DNA of 38,213 nucleotides from DATKDF01 sp035512795 (GTDB lineage: Bacteria > Acidobacteriota > Vicinamibacteria > Vicinamibacterales > SCN-69-37): assembly GCA_035512795.1 (NCBI GenBank), contig DATKDF010000108.1, positions 1-38,213 on the forward strand, in the 5' to 3' direction. The first letter of the stretch is position 1, and each line of letters opens with the position of its first letter. The notes under the pieces were generated by a model. That model had not been told where the DNA came from and did not search any database. It saw only the letters and a list, made by a program, of their open reading frames with translations. Positions 1 to 7,417 of the stretch are shown here, one piece after another. The translations under genes were made by a program, and so were the position numbers.

Positions 1-50
1 CGTTGGCGCGGACGCTCCTCGTCAAGTACTCGTACACGTTCTCGCTGTGA
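1..50 (+). CDS. C-terminal end of a probable outer-membrane beta-barrel protein (partial)
   Basis: An open frame enters from the left edge and stops at TGA 48-50. The last residues read LARTLLVKYSYTFSL. This alternating hydrophobic and polar pattern with aromatic residues close to the end is what the final strand of an outer-membrane barrel looks like (TonB-dependent receptors and similar porins). Only about 15 residues are visible, so the family cannot be named. The stop lies six bases from the stop of the convergent bicupin gene, which fits a real gene end in this compact region. Confidence 0.4.
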   Translation, partial: LARTLLVKYSYTFSL

Positions 51-56
51 ACGGCC

Positions 57-728
57 CTACTTGATCGCGACGATGATGAAGTCGACGGGCGTGTTGCCGG
101 CGTTGCTCGACGCGTGTCGCACACCGCGACCGATGAGTTCCACGTCGCCCCGCACCCAGGTCGTCCGGGCCGCCTTGCCCTCGAGCGTGAGCGACATCTT
201 CACGGCGCCAAGGGCAATCACGACCTGGTCGTAGTCGTGTGTCGTCCCGGCCGGCTCCTGAAACGTCGGCTCAGCCGTCGAGCGGTACGCCATGCCGCGC
301 GGGCCCTCGGCAAGGACCTTCATCGCCATCCCCGGGCGGGCGGTCGGCAACGCCGCGGTGCCGGGCGCGGCGCCCTTGAACTCGATGAGCACCGCCTCGA
401 TCCTGACCGCGCCCAGGTTGGCCGGGGTGTGGACGCCGGCCGGTGAATAGGTGGCGCTCTCGTTGGGCATGTCGACATCCTGTGCCGTGCCGTCGGGCAT
501 CGTGAACCGCACCTTGGACGCGACCAGCGGAATCACGATGGCATCCGGATGGCTGTGCATGATGCTCTTCTCGCCGGGACCGTAGCTGATCTTCAACACG
601 CGCACGGTCGCGTTCTCGGCAATCAACGTGTAATGAGCTGGATCCGTGCGCACGGCGTCCTGAGCCAGAACGACGCTGGGCGACAACAGGGCGCACGCGA
701 CGACGACGGGGATACTTCGCAGGAACAT
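57..728 (-). CDS. Secreted bicupin-like protein
   Basis: 223 residues from ATG 728, chosen because it has a GGAG about seven bases upstream and starts directly with a signal peptide (MFLRSIPVVVACALLSPSVVLAQ, cleavage likely after VLA). The longer open frame would bury that signal behind 42 charged residues. The mature protein looks like two cupin units: the first has HSHPD and a later GVHTPAN, the second THDYDQ and GVRHASSN. These histidines sit where cupins bind a metal, so a small periplasmic metal-binding cupin is likely. No substrate can be inferred. It is divergent from the aminotransferase gene at 844 across 115 bases. Confidence 0.75.
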   Translation of the reverse strand: MFLRSIPVVVACALLSPSVVLAQDAVRTDPAHYTLIAENATVRVLKISYGPGEKSIMHSHPDAIVIPLVASKVRFTMPDGTAQDVDMPNESATYSPAGVHTPANLGAVRIEAVLIEFKGAAPGTAALPTARPGMAMKVLAEGPRGMAYRSTAEPTFQEPAGTTHDYDQVVIALGAVKMSLTLEGKAARTTWVRGDVELIGRGVRHASSNAGNTPVDFIIVAIK

Positions 729-843
729 GACGACTCCATTCGAGCCGAGGGAAGGAGGAGGTTCGGCAGGAGATTCGAGTATGGGCTCATTGCCGAAGCT
801 CGTCAAATGACCGCGTCTCCCGGGCCGGCGCCCCGCAAGTACA

Positions 844-2031
844 ATGGCGCGCACCGTGCCACCCGCCCGCTATCGCGCCGGACGCCACTTTCTGCAGATT
901 CCCGGGCCGACCAACGTGCCCGAGCGCGTGCTGCGCGCGATGGCCCGGCCGACCATCGATCATCGCGGTCCCGAGTTCGGACCGATGGTGCTGCGGATCC
1001 TCGCGCGCCTGAAGCAGGTCTGCCGCACGTCGAATCCCGTGCTGTTCTTTCCGTCGTCGGGAACCGGAGCCTGGGAGGCCGCCCTGGTCAACACCCTGGC
1101 ACGAGGCGATCGGGTGCTGGCCGTCGAGACCGGATACTTCGCCACGCTCTGGCGCAACGTCGCGCGGAAGCTCGGGTTCGACGTCCACTGGATCGAGAGC
1201 GACTGGCGGCATGCCGCCGATCCCACCGCGATTCAGGCCGCGCTCGAGGCCGACACGGCTCATGCAATCAAAGCCGTGCTGGTCGTCCATAACGAGACCT
1301 CGACCGGCATCACGAGCCGGATCGATCTCGTAAGGGACGCGATGAACGCGGCCGGCCATCCGGCGCTGCTCATGGTCGACACGGTCTCGTCGCTCGGGTC
1401 GGTCCCGTACGAGCACGACGCCTGGTGCGTCGACGTGATGGTGAGCGGCTCGCAGAAGGGGCTGATGCTGCCGCCCGGCATCGGCATCAACGCCGTGAGC
1501 GAGCGGGCCCTGGCCGCGTCGAAGACATCGACGTTCCGGAAGGCGTACTGGGACTGGGCGCCGATGCTCGTCTCGAACGAGACCGGTTACACGCCCTACA
1601 CGCCGCCGACCAACCTGCTCTTCGGCCTCGACGAGTCGCTCGACATGCTGCTCGCCGAAGGCCTCCACGCGGTCTTCGAGAGACATCGTCGCTTCGGCGA
1701 AGCCACACGGCGTGCCGTGAGCGCCTGGGGACTGGAGCTCTGCCCCCGCGATTCAGGCGCAAGCTCGAACACGTTGACGGCCGTGTGGCTGCCCGACGGC
1801 CACGATGCCGACGCGTTGCGCACGGTCATCCTCGACCGGTTCGACATGTCGCTCGGCGCGGGCCTGGGCCGGGTCAAGCGCCGCGTCGTGCGCATCGGGC
1901 ACCTCGGCGACCTGAACGATCTCACGCTCGTCGGCGCGATCGCCGGCTTCGAGATGGGCCTCGGCCTGGCTGGGGTGCCGCACACGACGGGCGGCGTCGC
2001 CGCCGCGATGGACTGGCTCGCCGCGCGCTGA
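844..2031 (+). CDS. Class V aminotransferase, serine-glyoxylate / alanine-glyoxylate type
   Basis: 395 residues, a normal length for fold type I, class V pyridoxal-phosphate aminotransferases. The N-terminus carries QIPGPTNVPERVL, typical of the alanine/serine-glyoxylate group. The cofactor phosphate loop SSGTGAWE is at 71-78, the ring-binding Asp is D179 in MVDTVSSLGS, and the Schiff-base lysine is K205 in SGSQKGLMLPPG. The family moves an amino group from serine (or alanine) to glyoxylate, giving glycine and hydroxypyruvate (or pyruvate). A GntP-type permease starts 20 bases downstream in the same direction, so the two are probably co-transcribed; an organic-acid link such as glycerate or glyoxylate is inference. 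It could use a different donor. Confidence 0.88.
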   Translation: MARTVPPARYRAGRHFLQIPGPTNVPERVLRAMARPTIDHRGPEFGPMVLRILARLKQVCRTSNPVLFFPSSGTGAWEAALVNTLARGDRVLAVETGYFATLWRNVARKLGFDVHWIESDWRHAADPTAIQAALEADTAHAIKAVLVVHNETSTGITSRIDLVRDAMNAAGHPALLMVDTVSSLGSVPYEHDAWCVDVMVSGSQKGLMLPPGIGINAVSERALAASKTSTFRKAYWDWAPMLVSNETGYTPYTPPTNLLFGLDESLDMLLAEGLHAVFERHRRFGEATRRAVSAWGLELCPRDSGASSNTLTAVWLPDGHDADALRTVILDRFDMSLGAGLGRVKRRVVRIGHLGDLNDLTLVGAIAGFEMGLGLAGVPHTTGGVAAAMDWLAAR

Positions 2032-2051
2032 GGCCGACGCCTGCCCCGGTC

Positions 2052-3419
2052 ATGGATCCCACCAGCGCCGTCACGAGCAACGTCCTTGTCGCGCTCGTCG
2101 GCTTCGCCGGAGTCGTCGTCGCGCTGATGTTCCTCATCACGCGATGGAAGTGGCACGTCTTCCTGGCGCTGCTCCTGCCCATCCTCGTCTTCGGCGTCCT
2201 GCCGGGTATCCGAACCAACAACTTCATCGAGGCGTTCGAAGACGGCTTCGGCCGCACCCTGGGACAGATCGGCGTCGTGATCGTGCTGGGGTCGATCATC
2301 GCCGAGGCGCTCAAGCACACCGGGGCCGTACAGGTGATCACGCGGTCGATGGTCAACCTGGTCGGCGCAACCCGGATGCCGTTCGCGCTGACTCTGACCG
2401 GCTTCATCCTCGGTATCGCGATCTTCTCCGACGTCGCCTACGTCATCCTCAACCCGCTCGTGCACGCCGCCGCGCACGCGATGGGTGTCGGCATGGGGAC
2501 GATGTCCATCGGGCTGGTCGGCGCGCTGCAACTCACGCATGCCATCGTGCCGCCGACGCCGGGACCGCTCGCCGCGGCCGCCCTTCTCGGCGCCGACATC
2601 GGCACCGTCATCGTGTTCGGCAGCCTCGCGTGTCTGGTCGGCTCGATCGCCGGGTGGGTCTGGGGGCAGTACGTCGCCGGCCCCCGCATCAGGACCGGTC
2701 CGTCCGACGAGTTCAGGGGCGACCCTGTCGTCGGCGACGCCCACCCGGCACGCCACGTGTCGACGCTCCGCGCCTACGCGCCCATCGTCATTCCGGTCGT
2801 GCTCATCAGCGCGCAGAGCCTCGCCGCGCTGACGCTCTCCGACGACCACGTCGTGCGGGCCATCCTGACCTACGTGGGCTGGCCCGTAGTGGCGCTATCG
2901 GTCGGCCTCTGGCTGGCGATCGGCAATCTGCCGGCCGGAGAACCGCGGGTGGGACATGTGAACACGTGGGTGCAGGACGGGCTGAAGACCTCGGCGATGA
3001 TCCTCGTGGTCACCGGGCTCGGCGGATCGCTCAGCGCGATCCTGCGCGGTACGCCGGCCGTCGACGCCGTGGCCGGCCTGTTTGCGACCTACGGCCTGCC
3101 GGCCATCCTGCTCCCGTTTGCGATCGGCGTGATCGGGAACATGATCACGGGGTCGACGACCGTCGGTGTGATTACCGCCGGGTCGCTCACCGCGCCGATG
3201 CTCGGGACGCTTGGCCTGTCCCCCGAGGCCGCGATGCTCGCCGGCGCGTCGGGGTCGGTCATCATCAAGTACGTGAACTCCAGCTACTTCTGGGTCTGCA
3301 CGTCGTTGACGCGGATGGAGGTGCGCGAGGCGCTCTTCGGCTTCGGCGGCGTCACGCTCGTCGGCGGTCTCGCGTCGTTTCTGACGGTGTGGGCCTTCTG
3401 GGCCATGGGCCTGGTCTGA
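2052..3419 (+). CDS. GntP family organic-acid:proton symporter
   Basis: 455 residues, almost entirely hydrophobic, with about 12-14 membrane segments. It matches the gluconate permease family: ILGIAIFSDVAYVILNPLVHAAA, the conserved HAIVPPTPGPLAAA region, and GNMITGSTTVGVITAGSLTAPML near the C-terminus. ATG 2052 was chosen because it starts just before the first membrane helix; the longer open frame upstream overlaps the aminotransferase gene and is not protein-like. GntP members import gluconate, glycerate, idonate or related hydroxy acids with protons across the inner membrane. The neighbouring serine-glyoxylate-type aminotransferase suggests a C2/C3 acid, but substrate cannot be read from sequence. 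Confidence 0.88.
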   Translation: MDPTSAVTSNVLVALVGFAGVVVALMFLITRWKWHVFLALLLPILVFGVLPGIRTNNFIEAFEDGFGRTLGQIGVVIVLGSIIAEALKHTGAVQVITRSMVNLVGATRMPFALTLTGFILGIAIFSDVAYVILNPLVHAAAHAMGVGMGTMSIGLVGALQLTHAIVPPTPGPLAAAALLGADIGTVIVFGSLACLVGSIAGWVWGQYVAGPRIRTGPSDEFRGDPVVGDAHPARHVSTLRAYAPIVIPVVLISAQSLAALTLSDDHVVRAILTYVGWPVVALSVGLWLAIGNLPAGEPRVGHVNTWVQDGLKTSAMILVVTGLGGSLSAILRGTPAVDAVAGLFATYGLPAILLPFAIGVIGNMITGSTTVGVITAGSLTAPMLGTLGLSPEAAMLAGASGSVIIKYVNSSYFWVCTSLTRMEVREALFGFGGVTLVGGLASFLTVWAFWAMGLV

Positions 3420-3474
3420 CCTCACCCGCGCCTGTGTCATGCTGGGAGCTCGCATCCAGCCGAGGAGGAGTTGT

Positions 3475-3678
3475 ATGAGTCGCCCAGACACGACCAGGGA
3501 CGCGAGCGAGGAGCGGGAGAAGGGCGGGGAGACCCGGGAGCCCGAAACCGAAGGTGCGACGCCCGGGCAGGACAGCCACGAAGGTGCGACCGACCAGGAC
3601 GTGAGCGACCGGACGGGCCCCGGCGCCGGTTACGACACCGAGCCCGAACAGAAGAAAGACCCGGGCGGCGTCGCGTAA
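3475..3678 (+). CDS. Small acidic, probably disordered protein with a 10-residue tandem repeat
   Basis: 67 residues from ATG 3475, which has a strong GAGGAGGAG at the right spacing; an upstream ATG at 3439 has none. The product is very hydrophilic, rich in Glu, Asp, Gly and Thr, and has no hydrophobic core, signal or cysteine. EGATPGQDSH is followed at once by EGATDQDVSD, a 10-residue unit repeated twice, with the DNA word CGAAGGTGCGAC exactly 30 bases apart (3549 and 3579). The C-terminus reads GPGAGYDTEPEQKKDPGGVA. I do not recognise a family of known function. It sits between GntP and an NTF2-like gene, all on the plus strand. Confidence 0.7.
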   Translation: MSRPDTTRDASEEREKGGETREPETEGATPGQDSHEGATDQDVSDRTGPGAGYDTEPEQKKDPGGVA

Positions 3679-3762
3679 ACCCACTGTTCGCATCCGTCCA
3701 CGCCAGGCGCGCGTCCCGTCGCAACGATACACTCGTCGTGCGTGTTCACGAGGAGCCTGCCG

Positions 3763-4212
3763 ATGAAGTCGATGAAGATGACGTTGCTGGCCGCCACGTT
3801 CGCGCTGGCCACCCTGCCTGCCCTGCTCGCCGGTCAGTCGACCGACCAGGCCGCCGTGCGGCAGGCAGCGCTCAACTATGTGACGGCGGTGTACGAGGGC
3901 AAGACCGATCTGATCCACCAGAGCGTGGCGCCGGATCTCGTCAAGTTCGGCTACATGCGCCAGCAGGACGGCAGCTACCGCACGGGCCAGATGTCGTTCG
4001 AGCAATTGCTCGAGGTGGCGAAGACGTGGAACGCCAACGGACAGCGCGATACGTCGGTGAAGGCCGTCGAGGTCTACGACGTCCTCGATCAGACGGCCAG
4101 CGCCAAGGTGACGGCGTCGTGGGGATCGGACTACCTGCTGCTCGCGAAGCTCGACGGCACCTGGAAGATCCGCCAGATCATCTGGCAGACGCCGCCGCCA
4201 GCAGGACGGTAA
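3763..4212 (+). CDS. Secreted NTF2-like (putative lumazine-binding type) protein
   Basis: 149 residues from ATG 3763, which has GAGGAG seven bases upstream and opens with a signal peptide (MKSMKMTLLAATFALATLPALLAG). The mature part has the layout of small NTF2-like proteins: an N-terminal helix (AAVRQAALNYVTAVYEGKTD), a FGYMRQQDGSY segment, SFEQLLEVAKTW, then beta strands ending with LDGTWKIRQIIWQT. The phrase 'DG.WKI' near the C-terminus is typical of the DUF4440/lumazine-binding-like group. Catalytic function in this group is usually unknown. The final 35 bases overlap the 3' end of the convergent VWFA gene. Confidence 0.75.
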   Translation: MKSMKMTLLAATFALATLPALLAGQSTDQAAVRQAALNYVTAVYEGKTDLIHQSVAPDLVKFGYMRQQDGSYRTGQMSFEQLLEVAKTWNANGQRDTSVKAVEVYDVLDQTASAKVTASWGSDYLLLAKLDGTWKIRQIIWQTPPPAGR

Positions 4213-5446
4213 GGCGCTCGCGGTCCAGCCCGCCGCGTTCGGGAATCACGACGAACGCCCGGCTCTGAACCTCGAGGCCTCTGCCGCGGACCGAGACCGA
4301 GATTCTGTGGGGACGGCCATCCCGGTCCTCCTCCTCGGGTTCGACGCCGAGCAGGTAGTACGCCGACGTCTCGCGCAGCACACGATCGAACATGTCGTCG
4401 CCGGTCCCGGCGCTGACCCGCAGGAGCGTCCCGCCGGCGATGCCGGCGAATCGCTCGAGGCCGGCGCCGAGTGCCGCGGCGTCGCGCATGAACGACGCGC
4501 TGACGCGTCCGCCCTGCGGCGAGAACGCGTCGATGAACGACGAATCCATGTGGAGGACGTAGAGCGTGGTGTTGGCGGCCGCCGCATCGCGCCCGATGTA
4601 GTCGACGAGGGACGCGACGTCCGGCCGGGCGCCGACCCGATCGGTGGCGAGCAGGCCGGCGCTCACGAGCACCAGGATCTTCCGGCCGTCGTAGCCGCGC
4701 AGCGCCGTGAGCAACGTCCGCAGACCGCTGACGCTCTGCGACACCTGTCCCTCGAAGGCCAGGGCGAGCGACTGTGCTTCATCTCGAATCGGGGTGTTGC
4801 ACGAACTCGGGTTGTTCGGACAGACGCGCCTCGCGATCGACATCAACACGTCGCGGTCACCGGCAGTGACATCGGCGATTTCCGAGACGGTCAGACCGTA
4901 CTCGGACCTCGGCAGGTGAAGCGTGCCGACGACGTGTGAGAGGTCTTCGAGCACGGCCGCGTGATCGGTCGTCAGCACGAACTCCGGACCGTGCACCGGA
5001 TACGTGTAGAGCCCCACGAGGTCGGCAGGATTCAGCCGGCCCACGAAGCGCTTCACCGCCTGGACCGCCGCGAGGGCGTTCAGCGTCCTGAAGCTGGACT
5101 CGTCGATCGCGAGGATGATGTTCCGCCCCTCGGGCGCGCCAGGCACGGCCCCGGGCGCCGCAGCCGGGTCGCGTCCCGCAGCGCCTGCGACACCGGCCGA
5201 GTGATGGAACATCTCAGCCGAGACGACACGCCGGCGCCGGCCGTTCAGTTCAACGGTGAAGTCCTCCGGCTTGAGGCCAGCCACCGGCTGCCCGGATCGG
5301 TCGACCACCTGGACATCAACCGCGACGAGCGCGGCCGTCGTCCTGAAGACCGGGCGCTGGTCGGCTTGAAAGCCAGGCACACCGGCGCCAGCCAGCACGA
5401 TGCCGGCAACGATGGCGGCCGGCGTGAGCGGGCGGCGTGAATCCAT
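4178..5446 (-). CDS. VWFA-related protein of the acidobacterial type
   Basis: 422 residues from ATG 5446, chosen because the signal-like segment (LTPAAIVAGIVLAGAGVPGF) then sits at the N-terminus. After FRTTAALVAVDVQVVDRSGQPVAGLKPEDFTVELNGRR, a segment that opens acidobacterial VWFA-related proteins, comes a von Willebrand A-like fold with NIILAIDESSF. This has DESS where the metal-binding DxSxS motif is expected, so metal binding may be altered. KILVLVSAGLL and the later SAYYLLGVEPEEEDRDGRPHRISV are also typical. It is likely periplasmic or secreted and binds protein partners, none identified here. The gene tail overlaps the convergent NTF2-like gene by 35 bases. Confidence 0.85.
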   Translation of the reverse strand: MDSRRPLTPAAIVAGIVLAGAGVPGFQADQRPVFRTTAALVAVDVQVVDRSGQPVAGLKPEDFTVELNGRRRRVVSAEMFHHSAGVAGAAGRDPAAAPGAVPGAPEGRNIILAIDESSFRTLNALAAVQAVKRFVGRLNPADLVGLYTYPVHGPEFVLTTDHAAVLEDLSHVVGTLHLPRSEYGLTVSEIADVTAGDRDVLMSIARRVCPNNPSSCNTPIRDEAQSLALAFEGQVSQSVSGLRTLLTALRGYDGRKILVLVSAGLLATDRVGARPDVASLVDYIGRDAAAANTTLYVLHMDSSFIDAFSPQGGRVSASFMRDAAALGAGLERFAGIAGGTLLRVSAGTGDDMFDRVLRETSAYYLLGVEPEEEDRDGRPHRISVSVRGRGLEVQSRAFVVIPERGGLDRERLTVLLAAASAR

Positions 5447-5540
5447 CAGTGGCAGGACCTGTCGAGTGCGCCTGTGAGTGTACCCCCCTCGCGCGGCTCG
5501 GCACAACCGGCATGCTCGGGTGGCTCGTGGCGAACGCCGC

Positions 5541-6164
5541 TTACCGGCCGGGCAATGGACGATCGCGTTCGACCGGCCAGGTAGCGACCGAGTAGAGCTT
5601 GCGTCCCACCACGATCAGGCAGGTGCCGAGCACGACGGCTGCGGATACGAGGCGGGCGATGTCGAGCGGCAGCACGAGCCACACGATCATCACCGTCAGC
5701 CCCGCCAGGGTGACCAGCCGTCCGACGAAGCGGTGGACCCCCTGCCAGTTGAACGGTTCGCGTCCGGGTGGCCAGGGCGACAGAAGCTTGGGCAGGTAAT
5801 TTCCCCAGACGGTGAACATCAGGCCGACCGTGATGCCGAAGCTCCGCCGGGCCAGGGGAATCCACTCGGGATCGATCGCCTCGGCCGTGAACGCGAGCCG
5901 CGCGGCGAATTTCACGGCCAGGAAGAGGGCGATGACGCCGAAGACCGTCCGATGCCACCGCATGATGTCGGCGGTTGGCGTCCAAGCAGTCCGGGGCGAC
6001 CGCGCCACCCACTCGACGTACGTCCAGAGGCCCGCGACGATCACGATCGGGACCAGCCATCGCGGGGGGAGACCTGGCACGGTCGCGAGCCCCCATGCCG
6101 CCAGCCCGACGAGCGCCAGCATGGAGGCGAGGGCAAAGACGAGCGACGTTCGCCTCTCAGGCAC
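5541..6164 (-). CDS. SdpI-like integral membrane protein
   Basis: 207 residues from GTG 6164, only one base after the stop of the ArsR-type gene (TGA-C-GTG), so translation is probably coupled. About six hydrophobic segments are visible. The best family marker is GNYLPKLLSPWPPGREPFNW followed by QGVHRFVGRLVTLAGL, the 'GNxxPK...W..THR..G' pattern of SdpI. Bacillus subtilis SdpI gives immunity to the SdpC toxin and sequesters SdpR at the membrane. No sdpC-like gene is visible here, so this may be a signalling or stress membrane protein rather than true immunity. The family call is good; the role is inference. Confidence 0.8.
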   Translation of the reverse strand: MPERRTSLVFALASMLALVGLAAWGLATVPGLPPRWLVPIVIVAGLWTYVEWVARSPRTAWTPTADIMRWHRTVFGVIALFLAVKFAARLAFTAEAIDPEWIPLARRSFGITVGLMFTVWGNYLPKLLSPWPPGREPFNWQGVHRFVGRLVTLAGLTVMIVWLVLPLDIARLVSAAVVLGTCLIVVGRKLYSVATWPVERDRPLPGR

Positions 6165-6165
6165 G

Positions 6166-6480
6166 TCACACCTCCCGCCGGGCGATCCGGCGCGGCGTCG
6201 CCGATCGGCGCGCCGGCTTCACCTGGAGGCCGAACGTCTCGGCGAAGTCCAGGAGCGCCTCTTCGAGCACCGACATCTTCAGGTGATACGTGATCGTCGT
6301 CCCCTTCTTCGCGCCGTCGACGAGGTCAGCCTCGCGCAGGACGGCAAAGTGCGCCGACATCGTCGGCTTCGAGACGTCGAAGTGATCGGCCAGTTCGCCG
6401 GCCGTCATGGGTCGTTCGCGCAGCAACTGCAGCACGCGCCGGCGGCTGGGGTCCGACAGGGCTTTGAAGACCTGACTCAT
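6166..6480 (-). CDS. ArsR-family autorepressor, SdpR-like
   Basis: 104 residues. The N-terminal winged helix-turn-helix is classic: MSQVFKALSDPSRRRVLQLL, then RPMTAGELADHFDVSKPTMSAHFAVLREADLV as helix-turn-helix and wing, then KKGTTITYHLKMSVLEEALLDF. No metal-binding CxC is present, which separates it from arsenic or cadmium sensors and fits the SdpR subgroup. The start ATG 6480 lies seven bases from a strong -10 and within reach of an inverted repeat, so the protein very likely represses its own operon. It precedes the SdpI-like gene with a one-base gap. The C-terminal tail is Arg-rich (KPARRSATPRRIARREV). Confidence 0.88.
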   Translation of the reverse strand: MSQVFKALSDPSRRRVLQLLRERPMTAGELADHFDVSKPTMSAHFAVLREADLVDGAKKGTTITYHLKMSVLEEALLDFAETFGLQVKPARRSATPRRIARREV

Positions 6481-6516
6481 GAGTCGTAATTTAGCTAAAC
6501 ATCTAAATTATGTCAA
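6481..6516 (-). promoter_or_regulatory. Promoter and palindromic operator of the sdpR/sdpI-like operon; predicted leaderless start
   Basis: On the minus strand there is a perfect -35 TTGACA (6511-6516), a 17-base spacer, and -10 TAAATT (6488-6493). An inverted repeat TAATTTAG / CTAAATTA (6487-6494 and 6503-6510, eight-base spacer) covers the -10 and much of the spacer, where a repressor would block polymerase. It also holds a perfect 10-base palindrome TTTAGCTAAA (6490-6499). Only seven bases separate the -10 from the ATG and no Shine-Dalgarno is present, so the transcript probably begins at or next to the A of ATG. The site is an AT-rich island in otherwise GC-rich DNA. Confidence 0.75.
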
Positions 6517-6593
6517 GCGATCGCTGGCGCGGCGACACAAATGGCGGGCTCCTGAGGGCTCCCAGCCCTTATCGCGGGACGTAGAATGGACCA

Positions 6594-6851
6594 ATGCCCG
6601 ACCGGGACTCCGCACTCGCCGATTGGTCGCCGGAACAGCGTGCCCGGGGGCGGGAATGGGTCGCCGCCTGGAAGCGGGCCGGGCCGGCCCTTGAACGTCT
6701 CCGTCGGCAGGAACTCAGGCAGCTTGATGCCTTTGCCGCCATTGCCCTGCTCTGCGGCCCGGCCGACTACACGGTGGAGCCGCGGGCTCCGAAACCCACG
6801 TCCGGACTCATCGAGCAGCAGCGACTCTTCACACGCCTTCGACGGACATGA
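6594..6851 (+). CDS. Small helical protein paired with a nucleotidyltransferase (possible antitoxin)
   Basis: 85 residues, Arg- and Ala-rich, predicted mostly helical (SPEQRARGREWVAAWKRAGPALERLRRQELRQLDAFAAIALLCG), with the C-terminal LIEQQRLFTRLRR. No helix-turn-helix motif is obvious. It has no signal peptide, so it is cytoplasmic. The stop overlaps the start of the nucleotidyltransferase gene in an ATGA junction at 6848-6851, so the two are co-translated. Position and size are those of an antitoxin or accessory subunit in a type II or IV toxin-antitoxin pair, but no antitoxin family is recognised, so function is inference. The ATG at 6594 has only a weak ribosome site; a second ATG in another frame lies at 6586. 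Confidence 0.7.
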   Translation: MPDRDSALADWSPEQRARGREWVAAWKRAGPALERLRRQELRQLDAFAAIALLCGPADYTVEPRAPKPTSGLIEQQRLFTRLRRT

Positions 6852-7417
6852 ACGCGCTCATCCGTGCGGCCGCGGATCTGCAGGCCGTGTGCGAAGGCGC
6901 CCGCTGGAAGTACTGCTTCATCGGAGGCCTGGCCGTCCAGCGATGGGGCGAACCTCGGGAGACCGTCGACGTCGATCTGACCCTGCTGACCGGCTTCACC
7001 GACGAGTCGGGGTATGTGGCCACCCTCCTCGCCGCTTTCGAGCCCAGGGTGCCTGACGCGGAGGCCTTCGCCCGTGACAATCGCGTCGTCCTGCTGCGTG
7101 CGCCTTCGGGAGTCGGACTCGACATCGCACTGGGCGGTCTGCCGTTCGAAGAATCCGTGGTGGCGCGCTCGACGATGTTCACGTTTCCACCGGATGTGCC
7201 GCTGCGAACGTGCTCGGCCGAAGACCTGATCGTCCTCAAGGTCTTCGCGGACAGGCCCAAGGATTGGGTCGACGTCGAAGGTGTGCTGATCCGTCAGTCC
7301 ACCGTCCTGGACTGGGCCTACGTCAGGCACCACCTGTCACAACTCGCCGAACTGAAGGAGGCGCCGGAGCTCGTCGACCGGCTCGAGCGATTGCGCACAT
7401 CAGCGGGCGGCACCTGA
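6848..7417 (+). CDS. AbiEii/AbiGii-like nucleotidyltransferase-fold protein
   Basis: 189 residues. The active-site elements of the polymerase-beta-like nucleotidyltransferase fold are all visible: GG at 26-27 (FIGGLAVQRWG), T39 with D41 and D43 in ETVDVDLTLL (the two metal-binding acids), and a third acid D92 in GVGLDIAL. A second conserved block EDLIVLKVFADRPKDWVDVEGVL (125-146; K131, R136, D139, D142) is typical of AbiEii/MenT-type and related DUF families. Members are toxins that add nucleotides to tRNA ends, or phage-defence proteins, although many are uncharacterised. The start overlaps the upstream small gene by four bases. With an apparently complete catalytic centre it should be active; the target is unknown. 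Confidence 0.8.
   Translation: MNALIRAAADLQAVCEGARWKYCFIGGLAVQRWGEPRETVDVDLTLLTGFTDESGYVATLLAAFEPRVPDAEAFARDNRVVLLRAPSGVGLDIALGGLPFEESVVARSTMFTFPPDVPLRTCSAEDLIVLKVFADRPKDWVDVEGVLIRQSTVLDWAYVRHHLSQLAELKEAPELVDRLERLRTSAGGT

Noticed and set aside
1596..2849. A 417-codon minus-strand open frame spanning the aminotransferase and GntP genes
   Set aside because: It crosses two well-supported plus-strand genes and its translation is charged and repetitive without a recognisable fold.
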